Origin: Cobetia sp. L2A1
GTDB lineage: Bacteria > Pseudomonadota > Gammaproteobacteria > Pseudomonadales > Halomonadaceae
NCBI RefSeq assembly: GCF_009796845.1
Contig: NZ_CP047025.1
Coordinates: 1,240,001-1,304,000 of the forward strand
Direction of reading: 5' to 3'
Length of the DNA stretch: 64,000 nt
Below the pieces are notes generated by a model that did not search any database, was not told the DNA's origin, and saw only the letters and a list, made by a program, of their open reading frames with translations. Positions 9,798-18,864 of the stretch are shown here, in pieces; position 1 is the first letter of the stretch, and every line of letters begins with the position of its first letter. The translations under genes and the position numbers were made by a program.

Positions 9798-10307
9798 TCA
9801 GGGCTCGCCATGCAAGTAGGCAGCGCCCGGAGCGACCAGCAACCGGCGTAGGGCGCGACGCCCTAGCAGTATCGGGTGACGCATCTGTGAGCGGTCCACC
9901 AGTGTCATGTCAATATCGTAGTCGAGTCCAGCCAGGCGCATGCGTGAGCGAATCACATAACGCCACTGCGCCTGACCATTGGATGACCTCACCCGGCGTC
10001 GATCATGTACATGCGTTTCTACCGTGTGCGCAGGCGAATCGCTGCCACCAGTACGCGTGATGAAGCGCACGCGCAGCTCGTCATCCTGCTCGAAAACTTC
10101 AATGTTCTCGGCGTGTAGCGCGCTTGAATGAGCGCCGGTATCGACCTTGGCATTGAGGTGCAAATGTAGCTCGGGCAACTCGATCAGTTCGCGTCTTCCG
10201 ACGACGGCACGTGGCCGAAACCCTAGTAGATCATGGCTCAGCGTTTTGACATCAAGCATCTGAGGTTTGTCGGCGTGATGGCGCGAAGCAGGCTTTTGAT
10301 GCGGCAT
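9798..10307 (-). CDS. rimB: RimB-like retropepsin-fold protease (ATP-dependent zinc protease family)
   Basis: This 169-aa cytosolic protein contains the aspartic-protease-like motif AKVDTGAHSSALHA and the family's closing segment RHPILLGRRALR. These proteins (PF05618) are annotated as ATP-dependent zinc proteases; in Pseudomonas the RimB member trims the glutamate tails that RimK adds to S6. Lying 210 nt upstream of rimK on the same strand supports that role. The first 30 residues are variable and basic. The symbol is assigned from context and family. Confidence 0.85.
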   Translation of the reverse strand: MPHQKPASRHHADKPQMLDVKTLSHDLLGFRPRAVVGRRELIELPELHLHLNAKVDTGAHSSALHAENIEVFEQDDELRVRFITRTGGSDSPAHTVETHVHDRRRVRSSNGQAQWRYVIRSRMRLAGLDYDIDMTLVDRSQMRHPILLGRRALRRLLVAPGAAYLHGEP

Positions 10308-10722
10308 GTTTCATCCTGAATCAGAGGGCGTGATCGAGTGTAAGCATCGGCTCACGGCATGAAAGGCGTTGAGCGGCTAGCAGCACCGATCAGAAAACCA
10401 AGAAGACGATGGGCGCCCGCACCACTGAGTGTTCCAGTCAGGCGGGCGCGCAGCATAGTCACTTAGCGAACTGACAGCAATCCTTGCTGATACATCTTTA
10501 TTCGAGTGCTCGTGGACTGGTGCGATAGCGTCACACAAGGCGTGGTATTGCGGTGCCGTTTGCATCGTATTGATGCGTCAGTACTGATGACCCTGTACCA
10601 AGTGTCGTGGGTTATTCGCATGATCTCAAGGACTGTTCCATTTGCTCACTGGCTCCCTGTGAGTAAGCCATCGGTGATGCTACGCCAGTCGTGCGTCAGG
10701 GAGTGAGTGCCTCACCAAGGTA
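10308..10722. other. Intergenic region, no gene seen
   Basis: About 415 nt between two genes on the minus strand. The only structure noted is an 8-bp inverted repeat GCGCCCGC (10413-10420) with GCGGGCGC (10442-10449), which could end transcription from the DUF3549 gene. No open frame here looks coding. Confidence 0.5.
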
Positions 10723-11847
10723 TCAGTGCCGTTTCATGGTGTTCTCAACGGATGCTTGTTGCATCAACGCGCCCAAGGCTTTCCCCAGCGCACTGTCAGG
10801 GCTGGCATTGCGCAATGTCATCAATACTGGCAAACGTAGACGAGGTATCAATGCCAGATCGCGCGCCAGGGCGCCAAAGCTTGCGTGTGGGCAGCTTGCC
10901 AGGCGTGTAAGGAAAACGGGCAGGCGTTCCGCATCTTCAAGGTGAGCGTATCCACGCGCGGCAATCGCCACCAACACATCGACACTTGAGGCATCATCAT
11001 CTTCTAACAGCGCATCAATCCATTGTGCTGCTGCAAGCAATGGGCTAGCCGACGCCGCCCGCAGACAAGCACAAAGCGTCTCCAGGTCGCCTTGCTCACG
11101 TGCATCCTGGCCGCGCTGGATGAGCGCTTCCAGCAGCGCCGCTTCCTGGACTTCCCCCAATGTGCCGGTGAGTTGGGCATGAGCCGGCGGCGCCTGTTCG
11201 AGGCATAGCGAGACGGCACGCAGTGGTGTGGCAGGCAGCACTGCGATACGTGCGGGCAGGGCTTCGGCAAGTGATGGTTCCAGCGTGCCACGACGCGTCA
11301 GCACATCGGCAATGCCTTGCAGGCCGAGAGAAGGCCAGTCTTCCAGTGGCAATCTCGCCCCTAGATATTGTTTTGCCAGCTCATGATGCTGACTGGTCGG
11401 TCGCTCACAATCCTGGCTGGCGCGCGCATGGAGCATGGCACGCAGCGTATCGTCTGGCGTAAACGCGAGTGGGTTATCCTGCATCAAGTTATCGATCTGG
11501 GCAGTTTCAACCCTCTGAAGGTTATCTCGCCCCACGCTGAGTGCTGTCTGGCCCAGTGTCGTGAGCAGGCGTTCAAGGAAGGCGTCACGCTGAGCGGGTG
11601 ATAGACGTCCTTCTTCATCCAGTGGTAGCGCCAGAAACCAGACTAGCGGGTCTTCGACGCCGGTCGGGCGGAAGACACAGGCCAGACGCGCCTGGCCCTT
11701 GAAGGGCTGTTCCCAAGGCTGCTGTGCTGTCTCGAAAGCCTCGAGTTGCTCAAGGCTTAGCGGGGCAAGGGTGCGTCCCAGATGATAGAGGTGCAGCTCG
11801 GCACCCGTGCGAGTGAAGAAATTGCTCAGGGAGGAGAGAGGGGTCAT
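10723..11847 (-). CDS. DUF3549 family protein
   Basis: This 374-aa cytosolic protein matches the DUF3549 family of gammaproteobacteria by its N-terminal LSNFFTRTGAELHLYHLGR and RPTGVEDPLVWFLALPLDEEG segments. The second half is helical with HEAT-like alternation. No function is known. I chose ATG 11847 (MTPLSSL) rather than 11883 because GGTGAG lies 5 nt before it. It appears monocistronic. Codon use is ordinary. Confidence 0.85.
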   Translation of the reverse strand: MTPLSSLSNFFTRTGAELHLYHLGRTLAPLSLEQLEAFETAQQPWEQPFKGQARLACVFRPTGVEDPLVWFLALPLDEEGRLSPAQRDAFLERLLTTLGQTALSVGRDNLQRVETAQIDNLMQDNPLAFTPDDTLRAMLHARASQDCERPTSQHHELAKQYLGARLPLEDWPSLGLQGIADVLTRRGTLEPSLAEALPARIAVLPATPLRAVSLCLEQAPPAHAQLTGTLGEVQEAALLEALIQRGQDAREQGDLETLCACLRAASASPLLAAAQWIDALLEDDDASSVDVLVAIAARGYAHLEDAERLPVFLTRLASCPHASFGALARDLALIPRLRLPVLMTLRNASPDSALGKALGALMQQASVENTMKRH

Positions 11848-12667
11848 GAAGCTCACCGCTACTGTTGAGTTCGACAGGTGCAATACGTATCGAGGTTACT
11901 GAAGATAAGTTGTCGAAGAGACATTATCGAAGAGAAGGGCGCAGTCCACTGAAAGAGGTACGCCACGAATGGCAGCGACTTTAGCGATTCATTTGTCTGC
12001 ATGCCACCCGCGCCATCGACAAGGGCCGCATATCCTTCCCAAGAAGGCTATATCTCTTGCGTTAGCGGCCTTTCGACAGCTCCCACATGGCTTGTTGATC
12101 TGTTTGATGAATGGCAAGGCGGTCGGTACAACATGAGATCCGACAGCTATCCCGCCACGCCTGATACCCAATGTTCAGGCCGATTCAGGGGAGTGAGCGC
12201 TGCGACTATTCTTGTTTTCGTGAATTGCAGCAGGGGTGATGATTTTTTGATCAATTCTCGCAATGGCAGTAACGGCGCGGCTTTCAGCGCGACCACTGAA
12301 GGTTATCCACAGTGTCGTCCACGGTAGACGTGAATAACTGTCATGAGGCTGTCGTCACGATGACATCTTTATGTTGCGCTGGCCGCAGCAGCATGCAGTT
12401 AGTCTGTATGAACAGGCATGCTAGAATCGCGTGCACTGCTACGGAGCGTGGCGTTATGCCTTTTTGTTATTTCCATAAGGAATGAAATGATTGGGAATGT
12501 GCGGCCACCCCGTTATTCTATACAACTAAATCACATATAAACGCTTGTGGTTATGCCTATTCCGGCTATCTCATTGAGTTGTGCAGTCGCAGTACTGTGG
12601 ATGCGCGGCCCGAAATTACCGGAAGTGATCTTTTTACGCCTAACCTTGCGATTATCGAGGAATCCCC
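11848..12667. other. Long intergenic region upstream of the amino acid ABC operon
   Basis: About 820 nt without a convincing gene, with short frames of no recognisable product. Towards the right end (12470-12560) it turns AT-rich, consistent with a promoter for the downstream importer. One perfect DnaA-box sequence TTATCCACA occurs at 12303-12311, alone. No clear operator was identified. Confidence 0.5.
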
Positions 12668-13462
12668 ATGAGCTATTCACGTCCGTTTGCAGCCGTTTTT
12701 TCTCCCTCTGTGCTCAAGGGTGCCGTGATGGCTGCCGCCTTGGGTGTGACTTCCATGAGCGCTCTGAGCGCCCAGGCCGACACTCTGAAGGTAGGTATGT
12801 CGGGCGGCTACTTCCCGTTCACCTTCGTCAAGCAGGACAAGCTGCAGGGCTTTGAGGTTGATGTTCTCAATGCTGTCGGCGAGATCACCGGTGATGACGT
12901 CGAATTCGTCACGATGAGCTTCTCGGGTCTGATCGGTGCACTGGAAGCGGGGCGTATCGACACCGTGGCCAATCAGATCACCATTACCGATGCGCGCAAG
13001 GAGAAATTCGCCTTCACTCAGCCATATGTCTACGACGGTGCGCAGGTCGTCAAGCGTCGTGGTAATGATGAGATTACCGGTGTCGAGTCTCTCAAGGGCC
13101 ACAGTGTGGCTGTGAATCTGGGCTCCAACTACGAGTCGCTGCTCAATGCGCTACCGTATGCTGACGAAATCACCATCAAGACATACGAGTCCAATCTCGA
13201 GCAAGACACTGCTCTGGGCCGTGTCGATGCCTTCGTGATGGACCGTGTGAGTGCCAGCCAGGTGATCCAGAAGACACCACTACCGCTTGAGCTTGCTGGC
13301 CAGCCGTTCTCCAAGATTGAAAATGCGCTGCCATTTCTCAATAACGCAGCAGGCAAGGCAAGCCGTGACAAGGTCGATGCTGCGCTGACCGAACTGAAAG
13401 ACAATGGTCGTCTGAGCGAGATCTCCAAGAAGTGGTTCGGTAGCGACATCACCACTCCCTGA
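12668..13462 (+). CDS. Amino acid ABC transporter substrate-binding protein (cystine-type)
   Basis: A 264-aa periplasmic protein with a long signal peptide ending near SALSAQA-DT. The mature part is a polar amino acid binding domain (SBP_bac_3): GGYFPFTF, KLQGFEVDVLNAVGEI, and NQITITDARKEKFAFTQPY. The ending KKWFGSDIT closely resembles E. coli FliY/TcyJ, the cystine binding protein, so cystine or a similar amino acid is the likely substrate. AGGAA precedes the ATG. Permease and ATPase genes follow in order. Confidence 0.9.
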   Translation: MSYSRPFAAVFSPSVLKGAVMAAALGVTSMSALSAQADTLKVGMSGGYFPFTFVKQDKLQGFEVDVLNAVGEITGDDVEFVTMSFSGLIGALEAGRIDTVANQITITDARKEKFAFTQPYVYDGAQVVKRRGNDEITGVESLKGHSVAVNLGSNYESLLNALPYADEITIKTYESNLEQDTALGRVDAFVMDRVSASQVIQKTPLPLELAGQPFSKIENALPFLNNAAGKASRDKVDAALTELKDNGRLSEISKKWFGSDITTP

Positions 13463-13540
13463 GTCGACAGCAGCATAGCCGGCTACCCGTAGTGTAGTGG
13501 CCAAGTCAGGGCGTTGTGGCAGGAGGCGGTGAGGTAAGGG

Positions 13541-13573
13541 CAACGGGGTGACGGCGCTATCGTCACCCCGTTG
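13541..13573. terminator. GC-rich hairpin between binding-protein and permease genes
   Basis: CAACGGGGTGACG (13541-13553) and its exact complement (13561-13573) form a 13-bp stem with a 7-nt loop. No T-tract follows, so it more likely stabilises the binding-protein mRNA or causes partial termination, giving more binding protein than permease. Confidence 0.65.
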
Positions 13574-13720
13574 TCGTCATGCATTGCTTTGATGATACCT
13601 CGCCCTCATGCATGGCCCTGATGCTTCGTCATCGGGTGCTACTGCCCTTGATGCATACCCCTTTGTTACGCCGAGGCCCTGGTGTCTCTCCTTCATATCC
13701 CCAGCCAGTTCGGATAACGA

Positions 13721-14395
13721 ATGGATACTCTCAATATTGATTACATGCTCGGTCTGCTGCCGATCATGCTCAAGTACCTGCCCCTGACGCTCAAGATGGC
13801 GAGCATCGGCATGGTTGCCGCGCTGATTCTTGCCTCCTTGCTGGCGGTGATACGGGTACTCAAGGTGCCGGTACTCAATGCGTTGACCATCGTGTTCATT
13901 TCCTTTTTCCGTGGTACGCCGCTGCTGGTGCAGTTATTCCTGTTTTATTACGGTCTGCCGCAGGTCATGTCATTCCTGGCACAGATTGATGGCGTCACCG
14001 CGACGATTCTTGGCCTGACGCTGCATTTCTCCGCGTACATGGCCGAGTCGATTCGCGCCGCTATCGTCGGGGTTGATCGCAGTCAGACCGAAGCAGCATT
14101 GTCGATCGGCATGACCAATCTGCAGTTGATGCGCCGTATCGTGCTGCCGCAGGCCGCGCGCGTGGCAGCCCCGACGTTGATGAACTACTTCGTGGACATG
14201 ATCAAATCCACGTCGCTGGCATTCACGCTCGGCGTCACGGAGCTAATGGGTGCGACCCAGAAAGAAGCGGCCAGTAGCTTCCTGTACTTTGAATCCTTCA
14301 TCATGGTGGCCATCGTCTACTGGGTGATGGTAGAGGGGCTGTCATTTGTGCAGCGCTGGATGGAGAAACGTCTCAACAAGGCCTATCAGCGATGA
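13721..14395 (+). CDS. Amino acid ABC transporter permease (cystine-type)
   Basis: A 224-aa inner membrane protein of the HisM/TcyL type with about five transmembrane segments. [19 protein letters not shown] and the EAA loop [24 protein letters not shown] contact the ATPase. It is 258 nt downstream of the binding protein and overlaps the ATPase gene by ATGA. It provides the channel for the importer. Confidence 0.93.
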   Translation: MDTLNIDYMLGLLPIMLKYLPLTLKMASIGMVAALILASLLAVIRVLKVPVLNALTIVFISFFRGTPLLVQLFLFYYGLPQVMSFLAQIDGVTATILGLTLHFSAYMAESIRAAIVGVDRSQTEAALSIGMTNLQLMRRIVLPQAARVAAPTLMNYFVDMIKSTSLAFTLGVTELMGATQKEAASSFLYFESFIMVAIVYWVMVEGLSFVQRWMEKRLNKAYQR

Positions 14396-15156
14396 TTGCA
14401 GTCAGAAAGCTGGTCAAGAAGTTTGGCGGTACCGCAGTCCTCGACGGCATTACCCTTGAGGTGGCGCAGGGCGAGATCATCGTCGTCATTGGTCCGTCCG
14501 GTACCGGAAAATCCACGTTGCTGCGCTGTATCAACTTCCTCGAGCAGCCCGATGGTGGTGAGATCCAGATTGGTGACGTGAAGGTTGATGCTACGCGCGC
14601 GACGCGCGCCGAGATTCTCGCGCTGCGTCGCAATAGTGCCTTCGTCTTCCAGAACTATGCGTTGTTTGCCAACAAGACGGCGCTTGAGAATATTTCTGAA
14701 GGTCTGATCGTCGTCAATGGTTGGTCGAAGGCCAAGGCGCATCAGCGGGCGCGTGAGATTCTTGAGCGTATTGGCATGAGCGAGAAGGCTGATGCCTATC
14801 CTGCGGCGTTATCAGGGGGCCAGCAGCAACGTATCGGCATCGGTCGCGCCATGGCAGCGCAGGCGGAGGTGATTCTGTTTGATGAGCCGACATCAGCACT
14901 GGACCCGGAATGGGTCGATGAAGTGCTGGAGTTGATGAAGCAATTGGCCGTTGAGCGACAGACCATGATTGTCGTCACCCATGAAATGCAGTTTGCGCGA
15001 GAAGTGGCAGATCGCGTCATCTTCATGGAAGGTGGGCGTATCGTTGAGCAGGGGCCGCCCAGTCAGCTATTTGGCGCGCCGAAGGATGACCGTACGCGTG
15101 CCTTCCTGCGCAAGGTGCTTAATGAAGTGCCGCCGCAGTGCGCTGAGGGTATCTAA
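14392..15156 (+). CDS. Amino acid ABC transporter ATP-binding protein (cystine-type)
   Basis: A 254-aa cytosolic ATPase of the GlnQ/TcyN type. Walker A is GPSGTGKS (about 33-40), the Q-loop lies in [18 protein letters not shown], the signature is LSGGQQQR and Walker B is [13 protein letters not shown], with the switch His in VVTHEMQFA. It overlaps the permease gene by 4 nt and closes the operon; a terminator follows. Confidence 0.95.
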   Translation: MIAVRKLVKKFGGTAVLDGITLEVAQGEIIVVIGPSGTGKSTLLRCINFLEQPDGGEIQIGDVKVDATRATRAEILALRRNSAFVFQNYALFANKTALENISEGLIVVNGWSKAKAHQRAREILERIGMSEKADAYPAALSGGQQQRIGIGRAMAAQAEVILFDEPTSALDPEWVDEVLELMKQLAVERQTMIVVTHEMQFAREVADRVIFMEGGRIVEQGPPSQLFGAPKDDRTRAFLRKVLNEVPPQCAEGI

Positions 15157-15195
15157 CCTCGCGCCTGGACGAGGACGCAGTGCCTCACCCACCTC

Positions 15196-15228
15196 AATCG
15201 CCGCCCGGTGTTCACCAGGGCGGCGATT
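15196..15228 (+). terminator. Rho-independent terminator of the amino acid ABC operon
   Basis: AATCGCCGCCC (15196-15206) pairs with GGGCGGCGATT (15218-15228), with a GGTG/CACC inner pairing, followed by TCGTTTTC. It lies 40 nt past the ATPase stop codon. Confidence 0.85.
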
Positions 15229-15279
15229 TCGTTTTCATGAAAGATCATGTCGCGGCGTCACTCGATGCCTCGCCGGCTG

Positions 15280-15588
15280 CTAGCTGCGACGAGGCATTGA
15301 GTGCACCCTGGTAAAGGCATCCTCGAGGGCCAGCGTGACACGTTCTTCCAGCAACTCCTGCTCGGCAGGTGACATGTAGAAGACCATGTCGACATCGTGG
15401 CGGATATAGCGCGGCGCCAGCTGGTTGAGCGCAATGCAGGCCACATCCTCACGGCCATCACCATCCATGCCGATAGCCCCGGGGTGTAGTCGGAGCTGAT
15501 CAAGCACGAGCTGCTCCATGTAGTTGTGAACGCCTGCCGTGTGCATGCGCCCCGAGGGCTCTTGGCGAGTTGCGTGCTGTGCGTGCAT
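15280..15588 (-). CDS. ComFB-like late competence family protein
   Basis: A 102-aa protein. The core, from NYMEQLVLDQL through EDVACIALNQLAPRYI to VDMVFY, matches the ComFB domain (PF10719), whose role outside Bacillus competence is unknown; some members bind cyclic dinucleotides. The metal-binding cysteines found in many members before the DVxxxALN motif are absent here (GMDGDGREDV). I chose ATG 15588 because AAGGGG lies 7 nt before it; the open frame extends further upstream but looks non-coding there. Confidence 0.75.
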   Translation of the reverse strand: MHAQHATRQEPSGRMHTAGVHNYMEQLVLDQLRLHPGAIGMDGDGREDVACIALNQLAPRYIRHDVDMVFYMSPAEQELLEERVTLALEDAFTRVHSMPRRS

Positions 15589-15670
15589 CAGCAATCCCCT
15601 TGTGTCATGACCACCTGTTGAGTGCCCTGTTGTTGGCGGTCTCTTGCAGCGTAGGCTTTGACCAGAGACC

Positions 15671-17659
15671 TTAGCCAGACAGCAGGCGCGCTTCCGCCTC
15701 TTCAATATGATCAGCCAGACCGGATAATACCAGCGTGTCACCACACGCCAGCGATAAGGCACCGGTGGGCTCCTCGATGCATTCGCCATTGGCCCGTACT
15801 ACGCGCGAGACAAGAATGCCGCAGTGCTCAGGCAGGATGATTTCATCGAGCCGACGCTCACAGGCCCAGGCATTGGCGGTCAGGGTCAGCGGATGGCGTC
15901 TCAGGAGAGGGTTGCCACGCTTGTCGGTCAACTGTGACTGCTGACCGTGAAAGTAACCGTGCAGCATGCTATAGCGCGCCTCGCGAGCATTCTGGATCGA
16001 GCGGGCGACGCGCCGGAAGGGCACCTCGAGGTTGACCAGTACATGTGACACCAGCATCAGCGAGCCTTCCAATACTTCGGGAATGACCTCGGTTGCGCCG
16101 GCTGCCTTGTAGGTTTCCAGGTCAGCATCATCCTGCGTACGCACCAGTACCTTGAGATTCTCAAGCTCAAGGGGTTGAATGGCGCGCAAGATGGCCAGTG
16201 CATGCGAGAGCTGGTTGACAGTAATCACCACCTGACGCGCGCGTTCGATACCGAGTGCCCGCAGAATATCCAGACGCTGTGCATCGCCGAAGACGACGGG
16301 CTCGCCTGCGCTGGCGGCTTCGTGTACCCGGATGGGATCTGCGTCGATGGCGATCCACTCAAGCTTCTCCTGCGTCAGGAAGCGTCCGACGGTCTGTCCG
16401 ACTCTCCCGAAGCCACATACGATGACGTGGCCGCTCAGTGGGGCCGTGGCGGCGCTCAATTCCGCGGTGGTATGCGGGTTTTCCTGCGTCGGAGTGCGTG
16501 AATGGCACAGGTGATGCGTCAGGTGCTTGTTATGGCGAATCAGTGAGGGAGTGACCACCAGCGAGCCAATGATGATCGCTACCACTAGCCCTACGGTATC
16601 GGTGTCCATCAGGCGTTGTTGGCTGGCGAGGGCCAGCAGCGCGAAGCCAAATTCACCGCCCTGTGATAGTACGAGTCCGGTACGCAGAGAAGAATCCAGT
16701 GGCCGTCCGGAAAGCCTTGCAAGGCCCGTGATCAGCAATGCCTTGGTTGCCAGTAGACAGATGACACCGCTGACCACCCAGTACCACTGAGCCAGCAGCA
16801 CCTGCGGGTCTAGCAGCATGCCGACCGAGACGAAAAAGAGTCCCAGTAGAATATCCCGGAAGGGCCGAATGTCGGCCTCGATCTGATGGCGGAAGTGGCT
16901 CTCGCCGAGCATCATGCCCGCCAGAAAAGCCCCCAGTGCCATCGACAGATGCAGGCTATGGGTCAGCCAGGCTGAAAATAGCGCGACTAGTAGTGCGGTG
17001 AGGACGAATAGCTCCTCGGAGCGCGAACGCGATATCTCTTGAAATATCAGTGGTAGCACCCACTTGCCAATGGCCAGCATCACGATGACCAGCCCGATCC
17101 CCTTGATGAGCATGATGCCGAGATCGCTGAGGAGATGGCTGCCATCACCGGCCATGGCCGGAATCAGAATCAGGAATAGCAGTGCGGCGAGGTCCTGAAA
17201 CAGCAATACGCCTACGGCAGCATGGCCATGCGGGCTATCCAGCTCATTCCAGCGCGCCAGTTCACGCGTCACGATGGCGGTGGAGGAAAGCCCCAGCGCC
17301 CCTGCGGCGACCAATGCTGCCGCGGGGGAAAGTCCTAGCGCCCAGCCCAGCGCCCAGAATAGGCCGCTGCACACGACAACCTGACAGGCCCCGAGCCCGA
17401 ATACGGTAGTTTTGAGTGCACGCATGCGCGGCACGGAGAATTCTAGCCCCAGTGAGAATAGCAGGAAGACCAGGCCGAACTCCGACAGAAAGGCGAGTTC
17501 TTCGGGGCGACTTATCAAACCTGCCAGATGTGGCCCGACCAGAAAGCCGACGGTGAGATAGGCCAGGACTGGCGGCAAGCTCAGTCTGCGAAACAGCGCT
17601 GCTGCTACGACAGAGGCACCGAGCAGAATCATCACATCATTGAATAAGGTATCTGCCAT
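15671..17659 (-). CDS. CPA2 family cation/proton antiporter with RCK domains (KefB/YbaL-like)
   Basis: A 662-aa inner membrane protein. Residues up to about 385 form a Na+/H+ exchanger domain of about 12 transmembrane segments (GLVFLLFSLGLEFSVPRM, ALGLSSTAIVTREL, LSQGGEFGFAL). An RCK/TrkA-N nucleotide-binding domain follows (HVIVCGFGRVGQTV, about 435) and then a TrkA-C domain at the end. Such proteins exchange K+ or Na+ for H+ under cytosolic control. I chose ATG 17659 (MADTLFND) because CAGGAGGG lies 5 nt before it. The gene is divergent from yqcC. Confidence 0.9.
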   Translation of the reverse strand: MADTLFNDVMILLGASVVAAALFRRLSLPPVLAYLTVGFLVGPHLAGLISRPEELAFLSEFGLVFLLFSLGLEFSVPRMRALKTTVFGLGACQVVVCSGLFWALGWALGLSPAAALVAAGALGLSSTAIVTRELARWNELDSPHGHAAVGVLLFQDLAALLFLILIPAMAGDGSHLLSDLGIMLIKGIGLVIVMLAIGKWVLPLIFQEISRSRSEELFVLTALLVALFSAWLTHSLHLSMALGAFLAGMMLGESHFRHQIEADIRPFRDILLGLFFVSVGMLLDPQVLLAQWYWVVSGVICLLATKALLITGLARLSGRPLDSSLRTGLVLSQGGEFGFALLALASQQRLMDTDTVGLVVAIIIGSLVVTPSLIRHNKHLTHHLCHSRTPTQENPHTTAELSAATAPLSGHVIVCGFGRVGQTVGRFLTQEKLEWIAIDADPIRVHEAASAGEPVVFGDAQRLDILRALGIERARQVVITVNQLSHALAILRAIQPLELENLKVLVRTQDDADLETYKAAGATEVIPEVLEGSLMLVSHVLVNLEVPFRRVARSIQNAREARYSMLHGYFHGQQSQLTDKRGNPLLRRHPLTLTANAWACERRLDEIILPEHCGILVSRVVRANGECIEEPTGALSLACGDTLVLSGLADHIEEAEARLLSG

Positions 17660-17735
17660 ACGGCCCTCCTGGCCTTCCATAAGTATCAACGAGATAATAA
17701 CGTGAACGCACCCTGCACGAATTGACGGAGATCGC

Positions 17736-18101
17736 ATGAACCCGATAGAGCAACCGAGAGATGGCGAGATGGCCGGCAATCCTTACGATGAACTACGTGA
17801 GCTTCTCGTGCGTCTGCAAGCGACCATGAAAGCTGCTGACCTGTGGCGCATGGAGACACCATCGCCGGAGGCCTTCATGAGTGTGGAGCCATTTAGTGTC
17901 GATCTCATGGACATGGGGCAGTGGTTGCGTTTCGTGTTTGTGGCACGCTTGGAGGCCTTGTGCGATGCACGTGCCAAGTTTCCTGCAACGTGTGAAGTGG
18001 CGCCTGCCATTGAAGCCTGGCTGAAGGATGCGCGGCCTGAACGTCGCGTCGCCGTCACTGAAGTGATTCGTGAGATTGATACGCTGATTACTCATCACTG
18101 A
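17736..18101 (+). CDS. yqcC: YqcC family protein
   Basis: A 121-aa cytosolic helical protein of the YqcC (DUF446) family. Typical segments are LWRMETPSPEAFMSVEPFSVDLM, then QWLRFVFVARLEAL and the REIDTLI end. Function is not established; in enterobacteria the gene is often next to truC, which is not the case here. GGAGATCGC before the ATG supports the start. It shares an intergenic region of 76 nt with the antiporter. Confidence 0.88.
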   Translation: MNPIEQPRDGEMAGNPYDELRELLVRLQATMKAADLWRMETPSPEAFMSVEPFSVDLMDMGQWLRFVFVARLEALCDARAKFPATCEVAPAIEAWLKDARPERRVAVTEVIREIDTLITHH

Positions 18102-18188
18102 TGACTCATGGCCAAGCACTGAAGTGATAATGCCAGTCATGAATGACGCGTTAGCAGTGCTGTTGAGTGCATGTCATCAGAGGTATTT

Positions 18189-18227
18189 CACTATAGGTAC
18201 GGCAGAGGGAATGCCGTACCTATAGTG
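18189..18227. promoter_or_regulatory. 16-bp perfect inverted repeat before the cyclotransferase-like gene
   Basis: CACTATAGGTACGGCA (18189-18204) is followed by a 7-nt loop and its exact complement (18212-18227). No T-tract follows. It ends 20 nt before the ATG at 18248 and just before the TAGGAGA ribosome binding site, so it is either a leader hairpin or an operator. Confidence 0.6.
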
Positions 18228-18247
18228 TCTCACTAGGAGAAATCTAC

Positions 18248-18748
18248 ATGGCGTATTACTTCGCCTACGGCAGCAACATGAATGCGGCGCGGGTGGTGGC
18301 ACGTATCGGAGAGACTCGGCGAGCGCTGCTGGGATGGCTTGAGGGTCACCGACTGGCGTTTGACAAGGCATCACGGGTGGCCGGTATCGCGCATGCCAAC
18401 GTGCAGCCTGCCAGCGGTTCGCAGGTTGAAGGCGTGCTCTATGAGCTCGCGACGCCAGAGCAGATCGAGTTGATGGACCCGTTCGAGGGTCGTCCGCATG
18501 AATATGAGCGCCACCTGCACGCTATTGATACCCACGAAGGCGTGATTGAGGCATGGGTCTATGTGGCGTTGCCGGAGCGCACGGCAGAAGGCCTGAAGCC
18601 TGCGCGTGAATATCTTGATCATCTGTTGGGTGGGGAGAGCTTGCTGTCCAAGGCATATTTCACACGCCTCGCGGCGGTAGAGGCCGAGCACTCCTTGGAT
18701 GATGCAACATTGGCTCAGCTAGGACTGTCGCGTACCTCTCCACGCTAG
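18248..18748 (+). CDS. Gamma-glutamylcyclotransferase-like family protein
   Basis: A 166-aa cytosolic protein with the AIG2/GGCT fold: YYFAYGSNMN at the start (the substrate loop), VEGVLYELATPEQIELMDPFEG with the acidic residue of this family, and AWVYVAL. Members release 5-oxoproline from gamma-glutamyl amines or amino acids; the substrate here cannot be told. TAGGAGAAATCTAC before the ATG supports the start. It is a single gene ended by a bidirectional terminator. Confidence 0.85.
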   Translation: MAYYFAYGSNMNAARVVARIGETRRALLGWLEGHRLAFDKASRVAGIAHANVQPASGSQVEGVLYELATPEQIELMDPFEGRPHEYERHLHAIDTHEGVIEAWVYVALPERTAEGLKPAREYLDHLLGGESLLSKAYFTRLAAVEAEHSLDDATLAQLGLSRTSPR

Positions 18749-18783
18749 CCTGCCTGCTTTATCGTGACATCATTGGCGCCATC

Positions 18784-18820
18784 AAAAAGCCCGCTTCTCG
18801 TGATGAGAGGCGGGCTTTTT
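18784..18820. terminator. Bidirectional rho-independent terminator
   Basis: AAAAAGCCCGCTTCTC (18784-18799) pairs with GAGAGGCGGGCTTTTT (18805-18820) with one G-U pair and a 5-nt loop. T6 on plus and A-run on minus let it serve the cyclotransferase-like gene and brnQ, which converge here. Confidence 0.93.
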
Positions 18821-18864
18821 TACGCGAGTGCCGTGAAAAGGCTAGAGCCGCTGTCAGTCGAGCA

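Noticed and set aside
12303..12311. Perfect DnaA box TTATCCACA in a long AT-leaning intergenic region
   Set aside because: It is single. No cluster of DnaA boxes, no dnaA or dnaN genes and no AT-rich unwinding repeats are nearby, so an origin is not supported.
12001..12327. 108-codon plus frame before the amino acid ABC operon
   Set aside because: Composition and residues look random and it lacks a ribosome binding site.
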